From positions 1 through 51,343 of the forward strand of contig CAZEVY010000026.1 in assembly GCA_964515555.1 (NCBI GenBank): a stretch of DNA of 51,343 nucleotides. The letters run 5' to 3'. Positions 33,635-42,365 of the stretch are shown piece after piece; the first letter of the stretch is position 1, and each line of letters begins with the position of its first letter. Origin of the DNA: CAZEVY01 sp964515555. Lineage in GTDB: Bacteria > Acidobacteriota > Terriglobia > Bryobacterales > Bryobacteraceae. Below the pieces are notes generated by a model that saw only the letters and a program-made list of their open reading frames with translations, was not told the DNA's origin and made no database searches. Made by a program: the position numbers and the translations under genes.

Positions 33635-34342
33635 ATGGGCGCCTACCGGCGGATACTCCTCAAGCTGAGCGGCGAGGTGCTCGCCGGCCAGGGCGGCTTC
33701 GGCATCGATCAGGCTCGCGCCGAGAAGCTGGCCGCCGAGATCGCCGAGGTGCACGCCACCGGCGTCGAGCTCGGGCTGGTGGTCGGTGGAGGGAATTTCT
33801 TCCGCGGCGTCGCCGGGGCGGCGCGCAAGATGGATCGCGCCACCGCCGACCAGATGGGCATGCTGGCCACCATCATCAACGGGCTCGCCATGCAGGACGC
33901 GCTCGAACGCGCGGGCGTGCCGACCCGCCTCATGACCGCCATCCGCATCGACCAGGTGGCGGAGCCATACATCCGCCGGCGGGCCATCCGGCACCTCGAG
34001 AAGGGCCGCGCCGTCATCTTCGCGGCCGGCACCTCGAACCCCTACTTCTCCACCGACACAGCGGCGGCCCTGCGCGCGCTCGAGATCCATGCCGAGATCG
34101 TCGCCAAGGCCACGCGCGTCGACGGGGTCTACGACAAGGACCCTTTAAAATACGCCGACGCCGTCCGCTATGACGAGATCTCCTATAACGACGTGCTGGC
34201 GCAGTCGCTCGGCGTCATCGACGCCTCCGCCGTCGCCCTCTGCCGCGACAACCGGCTCCCGATCGCGGTGTTCAACTTGAACACGCCGGGAAATATAATG
34301 CGAATGACGAAGGGAGAGCCGATCGGCACCCGCATTCTCTAG
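33635..34342 (+). CDS. pyrH: UMP kinase
   Basis: A 235-residue bacterial UMP kinase of the amino-acid-kinase fold, which makes UDP from UMP in pyrimidine synthesis. Visible motifs: YRRILLKLSGEVLAG (phosphate-binding Lys/Gly loop), VVGGGNFFRG, DQMGMLATIINGLA, FAAGTSNPYFSTDTAA, KATRVDGVYDKDP and a C-terminal NTPGNIMRM. It is 16 nt after tsf and 15 nt before frr in the standard cluster. Confidence 0.98.
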   Translation: MGAYRRILLKLSGEVLAGQGGFGIDQARAEKLAAEIAEVHATGVELGLVVGGGNFFRGVAGAARKMDRATADQMGMLATIINGLAMQDALERAGVPTRLMTAIRIDQVAEPYIRRRAIRHLEKGRAVIFAAGTSNPYFSTDTAAALRALEIHAEIVAKATRVDGVYDKDPLKYADAVRYDEISYNDVLAQSLGVIDASAVALCRDNRLPIAVFNLNTPGNIMRMTKGEPIGTRIL

Positions 34343-34357
34343 ACACGGAAATCGCTT

Positions 34358-34945
34358 ATGAAACCAGGAACGTCCCCGACGCCAAACATCAAGGAGATCG
34401 AATCCGGAGCGCGCACGCGCATGGAGAAGGCGCTCGCCGACCTGCAGCACGCTATGGCCGGCATCCGCACCGGGCGCGCCTCGCTCAGCCTGCTCGACAG
34501 CGTCAAGGCCGACTATTACGGCACGCTCACGCCGCTCAACCAGCTCGCCACTCTGCACATCCCCGAGCCCGCCATGATCACCGTGCAGCCCTGGGACGTC
34601 TCGCAGATCGGGGCGATCGAGAAAGCCATCCGGTCGTCGGACCTGGGCCTGAATCCCAACAACGACGGCAAGCTGATCCGCGTGCCCATCCCGCCGCTAA
34701 CCGCCGAGCGCCGCAAGGACCTGGTGAAACACCTCCACGCCGTCGCCGAGGAGCATCGCGTCTCGGTGCGCAACATCCGGCGCGACGCCAACGACGCCAT
34801 CAAGAAGCTTCTTAAGGACAAGACCATCAGCGAGGACGAGGATCGCCGCGCGCACGACGATATTCAGAGGTTCACCAACGCGATGATCGAAAAAATCGAC
34901 GCGGCCTCGAAGGCGAAAGAGAAAGAGATCCTCGAGATCAAATAG
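34358..34945 (+). CDS. frr: Ribosome recycling factor
   Basis: A 195-residue RRF, which with EF-G splits ribosomes after termination. Family features are the N-terminal helix with MEKALADLQHAMAGIRTGRAS, the domain II block PLNQLATLHIPEP followed by VQPWD, and IRVPIPPLTAERRKDLVKH then RNIRRDANDAIKK. About 10 extra residues precede the usual start. It ends the translation cluster; the downstream gene is convergent 9 bp away. Confidence 0.98.
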   Translation: MKPGTSPTPNIKEIESGARTRMEKALADLQHAMAGIRTGRASLSLLDSVKADYYGTLTPLNQLATLHIPEPAMITVQPWDVSQIGAIEKAIRSSDLGLNPNNDGKLIRVPIPPLTAERRKDLVKHLHAVAEEHRVSVRNIRRDANDAIKKLLKDKTISEDEDRRAHDDIQRFTNAMIEKIDAASKAKEKEILEIK

Positions 34946-34954
34946 CGGCGCCGT

Positions 34955-36946
34955 TCACCTAGGCCCCGCCTCGAGACGCACCGACCCCGCCTCCGCCAGC
35001 CCCTTGACGCGATCCACCACGTGATCGAGCGTCACCGGCCCATAATACGGCGAGCCGCCGAACCAGCTCTCCGCCACGACCACGCGATAGATGTCCAGCA
35101 CGCTGCGCCTTCCGTCAATCAGACTGTCGATCTCGAACAGCAGCGGGTTGCTCACCCGCGGGACGGGCGCGCGGGCGCGGGCGCGGCGCTCGATGATCTC
35201 GCCGAGCGGCACGGCGTAGCGGGGAATCATCCGCGCGTCCGGCGAGATGGCGGGCGCCGCCGCGGCGGGGCCGAGATCCGCGAGTTGCTCCACCGCCCAC
35301 TTCGACTGCGCCGCGAAGCGCGCGGCGGCGGCCTCGACGAGCCTCCGGTTCCCGCGAGCGAAATGCCCCGTCGACCGGATGCAGGCTTCCAGGTACCGCA
35401 CCGTCGTCTCGATGACGCCCCGCGCGTCGGGGTCGGCCGCGCGCCGGCCGGCGATGGCCGACATCTTGGCCAGCACCCCGTGCGAGCCAGCGACAACTTC
35501 GTTCAGCAGCGCCGGCACATCGCCGTCCCCCGCAGCCGAGACGAAGTATCCGGTTGCTCCCACGATCAGCGCGATGCGCCGGAGCTGAGTGGCGTCGACA
35601 TTGTAAATGGTGTCGCGGTTGGTGTGCAGGTTGTAGTCCGGGAAGCAGGTGACGTGCACGGCCGGTATTCCGATCGGCCCGAAGGCGAACACTTCGTGGT
35701 CGGACGACGTGTAGAACGGCACCAGAAAGCTGAAGAAGTGGTCGCGCGAGCCGAGCGCGGCGAAGATCGGATCGCTGAAGCGCTCGTGCTGGTTGATGGT
35801 GCCGACGTTGGTGTCGATCACATGCTCGACGAAATGGCGCAGCGCGTCGTTCAGGTAGGTCGGCAGCGACCAGGGCGCGCGCTCGAAGATCGCCGCCGAA
35901 CCCAGTTTGGTCTGGTCCTCGCCGACCATCTCCTGGTTCAGGTTCACCAGCATTTTCTTGCGTTCGTCCGGGAATTTCGAGAAATACGCGTACTCGCCCA
36001 CGACTTCCGGCGCGAACCAGAACTGAATGTCGCGCGCGGGCCGGCGGATTTTGCCCTGCTTCGTCAGCGTGACGAGCGCGCGGGCGATCTCCAGCAGGTT
36101 CGCGCAGCCGCTGGCGTCGTCGTTGGCGCCCCCTCGCATGTGGTCCAGATGCGCCGTGTAGACCACGGCCTCGTCGCGCACCGAAGCGCCCGGCAGCGTC
36201 CCGATCAGGATGTGCATCTTCCCCGGGGTGACCATCCGGGTCTCGATGCGGACGTGCGCGGTGACGCGGCCGCGCGCGCGGATCGTCTCGCGCAGCTCGT
36301 CGGCGGTACGCAGTGAAACCGAGAACGCCCAGGTCGGCTCGCGGCCGTTGTCGCCGCGCCAGGGAATCGTCTGCCATCCGATGTGATCCGGAAAGTCGAA
36401 GACCGGGCCGGGCCAGCGCTGCGCGTAGGTGATCACCCCGGCGGCGCCGTGGCGAAACACCGCCAGCCGGTACACGGTGTCGAGCCTGCCGCCCGCCAGC
36501 ACGATCTTCCCGGCGACGTTCTTTCCCGCATAGTCGGACTCCTGGTCGCCCGCCCCGGCGTCGAAAATCTCGGCAGTGACGTCGGCGCTGCGGCTGTTGA
36601 TGGCGATGGCGGTCCCCGCGTCGGCCCAGCTTCCGATCTTGCGCTCGACCGGCTCCCGAATCCACAACTCGCCGCTCAGTCCGGTCCAGGACGGCTGGGA
36701 GTACGGCAACTCCACTACTCGGGTATCCGTGATCCCGATGCCGCGCAGTTCCTTCTCAACGTAGCGCAGCGCATCCAGATACCCGTCGCTGCCGATATTG
36801 CGGTCGAACTCGGCGATGCGGTTGGTCCAGTGCCAGGCACGGTCGCCTGAAATCTCGTTTCGAAGTGCATTCCACTCGGCGGCCGAGAGCAGTCTCTGCT
36901 CCCCGCGCGCCGCGCAGACCGCCATCAGGACCGCCAGAAGTCGCAT
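34955..36946 (-). CDS. Exported M28-family zinc peptidase
   Basis: A 663-residue protein with a signal peptide (about residues 1-15), an N-terminal region with an inserted PA-type domain (residues ~120-235) and a catalytic M28 domain: TAHLDHMRGGANDDASG at 264-280 provides the first zinc ligand and the bridging Asp, and later Glu and His ligands are expected around FWFAPEVVGEYAYF and DYNLHTNRDT. A C-terminal helical part follows. Members cleave N-terminal residues from peptides outside the cytoplasm, often to feed on protein. It is monocistronic and convergent with frr. Confidence 0.9.
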   Translation of the reverse strand: MRLLAVLMAVCAARGEQRLLSAAEWNALRNEISGDRAWHWTNRIAEFDRNIGSDGYLDALRYVEKELRGIGITDTRVVELPYSQPSWTGLSGELWIREPVERKIGSWADAGTAIAINSRSADVTAEIFDAGAGDQESDYAGKNVAGKIVLAGGRLDTVYRLAVFRHGAAGVITYAQRWPGPVFDFPDHIGWQTIPWRGDNGREPTWAFSVSLRTADELRETIRARGRVTAHVRIETRMVTPGKMHILIGTLPGASVRDEAVVYTAHLDHMRGGANDDASGCANLLEIARALVTLTKQGKIRRPARDIQFWFAPEVVGEYAYFSKFPDERKKMLVNLNQEMVGEDQTKLGSAAIFERAPWSLPTYLNDALRHFVEHVIDTNVGTINQHERFSDPIFAALGSRDHFFSFLVPFYTSSDHEVFAFGPIGIPAVHVTCFPDYNLHTNRDTIYNVDATQLRRIALIVGATGYFVSAAGDGDVPALLNEVVAGSHGVLAKMSAIAGRRAADPDARGVIETTVRYLEACIRSTGHFARGNRRLVEAAAARFAAQSKWAVEQLADLGPAAAAPAISPDARMIPRYAVPLGEIIERRARARAPVPRVSNPLLFEIDSLIDGRRSVLDIYRVVVAESWFGGSPYYGPVTLDHVVDRVKGLAEAGSVRLEAGPR

Positions 36947-36974
36947 GTTATAATCCTAGACCGTTTCGTGGAAC

Positions 36975-37760
36975 ATGTTCACCACAATTGCTGATACTCG
37001 ACTCCATTACGAATCGCGGGGCGATGGCGGGGCCATCGTGTTCATTCACGGACTTGGCGGTACATGCTCCATCTGGCACCCCCAGGCGCTGGCTCTGAGC
37101 TCCCGCCATCGGACGATTGCTTACGACTGGTCGGGCTCGGGATGCTCCTCGCGGCCCGATCGAACCTACTCGGTGGAAAGCTGGGCGGTGGAGGCCGCCG
37201 GATTGTGCCGCGCGCTTCGGATCGGCTCGGCCGTGATGGTAGGGCATTCTCTCGGCGCGGCCGTAGCCGTGACCGTCGCCGCGCGTTTTCCGCAACTGGT
37301 CCGGGGCATCGCGCTGTTGGGACCGGTGCTCAAACTGCCCGAGGCCGCCATCCCGGCGATCCGCGATCGCGCCGCCAAGGTCCGCGCCGAGGGCATGGCG
37401 CCCATGGCCGACGCGCTTCCCGCCGGCGCGCTCGCCGCCGCCACGCGCGAGTCCAACCCCGCGGTGCTCGCCTTGTTCCGCGCCATGATCCTCGCCAACG
37501 ATCCAGAGATGTACGCGCGCCACTGCGAAGCGCTCCTGGCCGCCGGCGCGGCGGCCCTCCTCGACCAGGTGCGATGTCCCGCGCTGCTGCTCGCCGGCGA
37601 TTCGGATCCGACGGCGCCGCCCGCCGCCGTCGAGAAGCTGGCGGGTGCGCTGCGCGGCTGCCGATATGCGGCGATCGCCGGCGCGGCGCACGCCATGCAG
37701 CTCGATCAACCGACCGCCGTGACGGCCGAGCTGGAACGGTTTGTGGAGTCGCTCGCGTGA
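36975..37760 (+). CDS. Alpha/beta hydrolase
   Basis: A 261-residue cytoplasmic alpha/beta hydrolase of the compact MhpC/MenH type: FIHGLGGT (oxyanion hole) at 24-30, nucleophile Ser92 in VGHSLGAA, Asp in LLAGDSDPTAP and His in AGAAHAMQL. It lies divergent from the M28 peptidase with a 28-bp gap and overlaps the next gene as GTGA. With the fumarylacetoacetase-like and amidohydrolase genes it forms a catabolic operon that could split a ring-cleavage or lactone-type compound; substrate unknown. Confidence 0.92.
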   Translation: MFTTIADTRLHYESRGDGGAIVFIHGLGGTCSIWHPQALALSSRHRTIAYDWSGSGCSSRPDRTYSVESWAVEAAGLCRALRIGSAVMVGHSLGAAVAVTVAARFPQLVRGIALLGPVLKLPEAAIPAIRDRAAKVRAEGMAPMADALPAGALAAATRESNPAVLALFRAMILANDPEMYARHCEALLAAGAAALLDQVRCPALLLAGDSDPTAPPAAVEKLAGALRGCRYAAIAGAAHAMQLDQPTAVTAELERFVESLA

Positions 37761-38665
37761 AGCTCGTCGCGTTCGAGCACGAAGGCCGTGCCGGCATCGG
37801 AGCACAGTCGGGTCGTTCCGTGATTCCGATTTCGCGGGAAGAGAATATGACGGCCTTCCTCGAGGCCGGTCCGAAGCGCTGGAAGGAAGCCGCTTCGGCG
37901 CTCGCGAACGGCCGAAAGCTCCCCGCCCGGGACATCCGCCTCCTGGCGCCGCTGCGCCCGCGCGCCATTCTCTGCTCCGGACAGAACTACAAGGACCACC
38001 GCGACGAAAAACCGCCCGTTAATTTCGAGAATCCCGAGTTCTTCCTCAAGCTGCCCGACCTGGTGATCGACCCCGGCGCGCCGATCGTGCTCGATCCGCG
38101 CGTGACCCGCAAGCTCGACCACGAGACCGAGCTCGCCGTCGTCATCGGACGCACCGGGAGGCACATCCCGCGGAAAGAGGCCCTCGACTACGTCTTCGGC
38201 TACACCATCATGAACGACGTCACCGCGCGCGACCAGCAGGTGCGGGCCAGCGTGCGCGGGGGCTTCGACTATTACCTCGGACCCGGCAAGAACTTCGACA
38301 CCGCGGCGCCGCTCGGTCCGGCGATCGTCACCGCCGATGAGATTCCCGATCCGCAGACGTTGCGCCTGCGGAGTTTCGTCAACGGCGAGCCGCGGCAGAA
38401 ATCGAACACGTCGCTGATGATCTGGGGTGTGCGCGAGCTGGTGGCCTACTTCTCCAAGTTCGTCACCCTCCGCCCCGGTTTCGTGATCTCGACCGGCACG
38501 CCGGGCCGCACCGGCTGGGGTTGGGACGGCGATCTCGGCGGCAAGCGCGCAGGCGATCTCAAGGACCGGCCCGCCAGACCTTACCTCGCGCACGGTGACG
38601 TAGTGCGCTGTGAGATCGAGAAGATCGGAACACTGGAGAACCCGGTATGCAATGCGACCTCGTAG
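37757..38665 (+). CDS. Fumarylacetoacetate hydrolase family protein
   Basis: A 302-residue FAH-fold enzyme. The GTG start overlaps the stop of the hydrolase gene. The N-terminal domain is followed by ILCSGQNYKDHRDE, FFLKLPDLVIDPG, the metal-ligand motif DHETELAVVIGRTGR, YTIMNDVTARDQQ and STGTPGRTGWG. Such enzymes cleave C-C bonds in acyl-pyruvates or act as hydratases/decarboxylases in aromatic catabolism; an acylpyruvase or 2-keto-acid hydrolase is plausible. It overlaps the downstream amidohydrolase by 19 nt. Confidence 0.93.
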   Translation: MKLVAFEHEGRAGIGAQSGRSVIPISREENMTAFLEAGPKRWKEAASALANGRKLPARDIRLLAPLRPRAILCSGQNYKDHRDEKPPVNFENPEFFLKLPDLVIDPGAPIVLDPRVTRKLDHETELAVVIGRTGRHIPRKEALDYVFGYTIMNDVTARDQQVRASVRGGFDYYLGPGKNFDTAAPLGPAIVTADEIPDPQTLRLRSFVNGEPRQKSNTSLMIWGVRELVAYFSKFVTLRPGFVISTGTPGRTGWGWDGDLGGKRAGDLKDRPARPYLAHGDVVRCEIEKIGTLENPVCNATS

Positions 38666-39927
38666 TCGCCAATGCGTTGATTATCGACGCCACCGGCGCG
38701 GACGCGTTTCCCGGAGCGATCGCCGTCAAGGATAAGCGAATCGCCGCCGTGAAGCGTGGCGCCCCGGCGGACGGCGAGTGGACCGCTCCGCGCGTCATCG
38801 ACGCCGGAGGCGGCGCCGTAATGCCCGGCATGACCGACGGGCACTGGCATCCGAGCTATTACAACGCGAAGACCATCGCCGACCTCGACATCATGTCGCC
38901 CATCGAAGAGACGATGATTCACGCGGTGATGCACTGCCAGTTGATGCTCGAGTGCGGCTTCACCATGGCTCTGTGCGCCGGCGCGCATCACCGCATCGAC
39001 GTGGCCCTTCGCAACGCGGTCAATTCGGGTGAGATTCCGGGTCCGCGCATGCGCGCGGCGGGACGCGACATTTGCTGCACCGCGGGACTCACCGACTGGA
39101 ACCCCGACTGGTGGAAGCTCGGCCTCGAAGGCCTGACGATCATGGCCGACGGCGAAGACGAGATCCGCAAGGCCGTGCGCCGCAACGTCAAGGACACCGC
39201 CGACGTGATCAAGCTGTTCGTCTCCGGCGAAGGCGCCTCGCTCAACTGCAACCAGTTTCAACTGACCTGCACGCGGCCGGAGCTCGACGCCTTCGTCGAC
39301 GAGGTGCACCGACGCGGTCGGCTGGCCTCGGTCCACGTGCGCGACCGCGTCGGCTCACGTTGGTGCGCCGAGGCCGGGGTCGACATCATCAACCACGCCA
39401 CTTTCGCCGACGACGAGACGCTGGCCCTCATCAAGGAGAAAGATCTGAGCATCGTGCCGGCCCTCGGCTATATCTTCGGAGTCTTCGAGCGCGGCGGGGA
39501 GTTCGGCCTGGATGAGGGTTTCCGCAAGGCCACCTTCGCGGCCGAGGACCGCGACTCCGGCTGCGAGGTGATCCGCAAGGCTCACCGCATGGGAATCCGC
39601 GTGGTGACCGGCGGCGACTACGGCTTCGCCTGGGTGCCGCACGGCGATTACGCGCGCGACCTCGGCTACTTCGTCGATCACATGGGCTTCACGCCGATGG
39701 AGGCGATCGTCGCGGCGACGCGTCATGGCGCGGAACTGTTGCGAATGGCGGATCAATGCGGCACCATCGAGGCGGGAAAGCTGGCGGACTTCCTGGTGGT
39801 CGACGGGAATCCTCTGGAGAATATTTCGACACTCGCGGACCGCCGGCGGCTTGCATACGTGTTTAAGGACGGTGTCGCGGTCGCCGAGCGCGGGCGGCGC
39901 GCTTGTGTGTGCGGCTCGTCGGGATAG
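38647..39927 (+). CDS. Metal-dependent amidohydrolase (imidazolonepropionase-like)
   Basis: A 426-residue amidohydrolase of the Amidohydro_1 class. Metal motif DGHWHP near residue 65-70, VIKLFVSGEG (possible carboxylated Lys), ASVHVRD and INHATF (His ligands), VVTGGDYG (catalytic Asp) and the terminal GTIEAGKLADFLVVDGNPL block that closes the beta-sandwich. No signal peptide. It overlaps the FAH-family gene, so the two are translated together. The substrate is probably a cyclic amide or amidine processed before or after the FAH-family step. Confidence 0.93.
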   Translation: MQCDLVVANALIIDATGADAFPGAIAVKDKRIAAVKRGAPADGEWTAPRVIDAGGGAVMPGMTDGHWHPSYYNAKTIADLDIMSPIEETMIHAVMHCQLMLECGFTMALCAGAHHRIDVALRNAVNSGEIPGPRMRAAGRDICCTAGLTDWNPDWWKLGLEGLTIMADGEDEIRKAVRRNVKDTADVIKLFVSGEGASLNCNQFQLTCTRPELDAFVDEVHRRGRLASVHVRDRVGSRWCAEAGVDIINHATFADDETLALIKEKDLSIVPALGYIFGVFERGGEFGLDEGFRKATFAAEDRDSGCEVIRKAHRMGIRVVTGGDYGFAWVPHGDYARDLGYFVDHMGFTPMEAIVAATRHGAELLRMADQCGTIEAGKLADFLVVDGNPLENISTLADRRRLAYVFKDGVAVAERGRRACVCGSSG

Positions 39928-39977
39928 TTCGTGGATACACGCGTGCGCCGTGTTCTTCGGATTCGCGGAAAGGAAGT

Positions 39978-40168
39978 AGGCCCCGGGCTGGGGACCCGGG
40001 GCCTCGCTCAGAGGGGCTGGCGACGAGCTGGGCCTCGTCGCCGAGGATGCATTTAAGTCAGTGACGACTTAGTTGCTTATATAGAATGCAATTTCCTTGC
40101 CTTTTTCGCGACAGCGCGCCCTCAACAGGTTGCGTTGAGTAAGCGCCCATTCGGGCACCCCGAATGGG
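39978..40168 (+). other. Hairpin-rich AT-containing spacer
   Basis: The 39928-40236 spacer holds no gene but four perfect inverted repeats: AGGCCCCGGG/CCCGGGGCCT (39978-40004, 7-nt loop), GGCGACGA/TCGTCGCC (40019-40042), TAAGTC/GACTTA (40054-40071) and CCCATTCGGG/CCCGAATGGG (40146-40168, 3-nt loop). The first may end the upstream operon although no T-tract follows. An AT-rich island (about 40050-40110) lies between the third and fourth. Confidence 0.55.
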
Positions 40169-40236
40169 GAACCTCGCCCACACTCGGGGCATTTGCCGCA
40201 CCCAGTTCACCGAACCGACGAAGGTGCCCATGTGGC

Positions 40237-41055
40237 ATGATGACTCCGATGGAACCGAAGACAGCCAGGTCGACGGCCGCCTTCGTCCTCAGTCGTCGGA
40301 GACTGGTGGCCGGAGGGGCATTGGTCGCCGGAGGCCTGGGCCTCGGCCTGGCCTACCGACACCCTGGCCGGATCGACCCACGCCTCTACCTCAGCAAGAG
40401 GGACCTCAACGAATTCATCCGGGACGGCCGCCGCGTCCAGGAATTACGACGGCGTCAGACGGTCGCACAGGTCACGGCCCTCAAGAAGAAGTACCAGGAT
40501 CCCGTACTCGGCAAGGTGCGGGTCTGGGACCTGATCGAGCGGCTTCGCGATGTCAACGACGTCACCGACCTCGGCCTTGTGGGCATGAGCCAGTTGACAC
40601 ACGCCGAGCAGATGCTGGAAGCCATGGAGTCCGAACGAGTCTCCGACTTCAGGTTCTTTCTGCTCGCCTTGTTGCACGACGCGGGTAAGGCGCTCCTGCT
40701 GAGCGGCGAGGTCCCCGAGAACGTGCTCGGTACGACGCGGCGTCTGGGCGAACACGCCAAAGGCGAGGGCCTGGACCGAGTCGTCTATCAGTTTGGACAC
40801 GGGGAGTTCATCTACTCGAGAATCCGGGATCACGTGCCCCCCGAAGTCGCCTTTGTCGCGCGTTACCACAACATCGACATCAATGGCTCCCTCCCTTTCA
40901 TGACCGCTGCCGAGCGCGACATGACCGAGAAGTTCCTGACGCCCTTCCGGCGCTTCGACAACGGATTCAAGTCGCCCTACAGGCGGCCGAGAATCGACAT
41001 GGCGAAGTACCGCGATCTGATCGAGGAGACGTTCCCGCATCCGATCCTGATCTGA
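40237..41055 (+). CDS. Tat-type myo-inositol-oxygenase-like protein
   Basis: A 272-residue protein. Residues 19-38 (SRRRLVAGGALVAGGLGLG) are a twin-arginine-like signal or membrane anchor. The rest matches the HD-fold di-iron enzyme myo-inositol oxygenase: RRRQTVAQV (compare the N-terminal helix), THAEQMLEAM, LLHDAGKALL, GLDRVVYQFGHGEF, VPPEVAFVARYHNID and FRRFDNGFKSP. All six di-iron ligands are present: His122, His147, Asp148, His188, His211, Asp241, with the first spacing (25) identical to mouse MIOX. MIOX converts inositol to glucuronate; the substrate loop here is shorter, so another substrate is possible. Start chosen at ATG 40237 (GAAGGTG upstream); ATG 40249 is the alternative. Confidence 0.82.
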   Translation: MMTPMEPKTARSTAAFVLSRRRLVAGGALVAGGLGLGLAYRHPGRIDPRLYLSKRDLNEFIRDGRRVQELRRRQTVAQVTALKKKYQDPVLGKVRVWDLIERLRDVNDVTDLGLVGMSQLTHAEQMLEAMESERVSDFRFFLLALLHDAGKALLLSGEVPENVLGTTRRLGEHAKGEGLDRVVYQFGHGEFIYSRIRDHVPPEVAFVARYHNIDINGSLPFMTAAERDMTEKFLTPFRRFDNGFKSPYRRPRIDMAKYRDLIEETFPHPILI

Positions 41056-41159
41056 GGGCACGGCGCGGGGGCGCTGCATGCCGGCAGTCGACTCCCGCAC
41101 CCCGCTGCGTGTTCATTGGGAGTGCCGCGGCGGCGCTCGAGTTGCTACTCTCGGTGCAT

Positions 41160-42329
41160 ATGGCGAAGCTCTCCATCCGCGACCTCGACCTCGCCGGAAA
41201 GCGCGTCTTCCTGCGCGTCGACTTCAACGTTCCCCTTGCGCCCGGCGGCCAGGAAATCACATCCGACAAGCGCATCCGCTCCTCGTTGCCCACCATCCGC
41301 CTGGCGCTCGAGCGAGGCGCCGGCCTGGTCCTCGCCAGCCATCTCGGCCGACCCAAGGGCAAGCCGAGACCCGAGATGAGCCTGGGCCCCATCGCACGAC
41401 GCCTGGCGGAACTGCTCGGCCGGCCCGTCGACATGGCGCCCGACTGCGTCGGCCCCGAGGCCGAGAGCCGCAAGCCCGCTCCGGGCGCGGTCCTGCTCCT
41501 CGAGAACCTCCGCTTCCATCCCGAGGAGGAGAACAACGACCCGGAGTTCTCCCGCCGCCTCGCCTCTCTCGCCGACATCTACGTCAATGACGCCTTCGGA
41601 TCGGCTCATCGCGCCCACGCCTCCACGGTGGGAGTTGCCGCGCACATGCCGAAGGCGGCCACCGGCCTACTCATGGAAAAAGAGCTGGAGTTTCTCACGA
41701 AAGCCACCAAGAATCCGGAGAAACCCTGCATCGCCATTCTCGGCGGCGCCAAGGTGAGCGACAAAATCGAGGTCATCGAGAACCTGCTGAAGTTTGCCGA
41801 CCGCATCCTGATCGGCGGCGCCATGGCCTACACCTTCCTGCTGGCGCGCGGTGAGCCGACCGGAAAATCCCTCGTCGAGCCCGACAAAGCCGACCTCGCC
41901 CGCGCCCTCCTCCATTCCGCCGGCGACCGCCTGGCGCTGCCGGTCGACCACGTCGTCACCGCCGAAATCGCGCCCGGCGCGGCTTTCGACGTCGCCACAA
42001 CGATTCCCGGTGGCATGGCCGGCGCCGACATCGGGCCGCGCACCGTCCAGGCTTACGCATCCGTCATCGCCGAGGCGAAGACGATCATCTGGAACGGACC
42101 GATGGGCGTATTCGAGAAGCCGCCGTTCGACGCTGGAACGGTCGCCATCGCGTGCGCTGTGGCCGCCTCGGGCGCCATGTCGGTGGTCGGAGGCGGGGAC
42201 TCGGAGAAGGCAGTGAAGTCTGCCGGTGTTGCCGATCGCATCACGCACATCTCGACAGGGGGCGGCGCGTCGCTGGAGTTCCTCGCCGGCATCGAGCTGC
42301 CTGGCGTCGCCGTGCTGACCGAGGCGTGA
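41160..42329 (+). CDS. pgk: Phosphoglycerate kinase
   Basis: A 389-residue glycolytic kinase (1,3-bisphosphoglycerate + ADP to 3-phosphoglycerate + ATP). Signature RVFLRVDFNVPL, SHLGRPKG, LLLENLRFHPEEENND, VNDAFGSAHRAHAS, AILGGAKVSDKI and the C-terminal nucleotide loop VVGGGDSEKAV followed by STGGGASLEFLAG. The start at MAKLSIRDLDL matches the family; an upstream in-frame ATG adds only a non-conserved stretch. It is not beside gap in this window. Confidence 0.98.
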   Translation: MAKLSIRDLDLAGKRVFLRVDFNVPLAPGGQEITSDKRIRSSLPTIRLALERGAGLVLASHLGRPKGKPRPEMSLGPIARRLAELLGRPVDMAPDCVGPEAESRKPAPGAVLLLENLRFHPEEENNDPEFSRRLASLADIYVNDAFGSAHRAHASTVGVAAHMPKAATGLLMEKELEFLTKATKNPEKPCIAILGGAKVSDKIEVIENLLKFADRILIGGAMAYTFLLARGEPTGKSLVEPDKADLARALLHSAGDRLALPVDHVVTAEIAPGAAFDVATTIPGGMAGADIGPRTVQAYASVIAEAKTIIWNGPMGVFEKPPFDAGTVAIACAVAASGAMSVVGGGDSEKAVKSAGVADRITHISTGGGASLEFLAGIELPGVAVLTEA

Positions 42330-42365
42330 TCGCCGCCGCGTCCGGTGTGTGATAGATTCCAGGTC

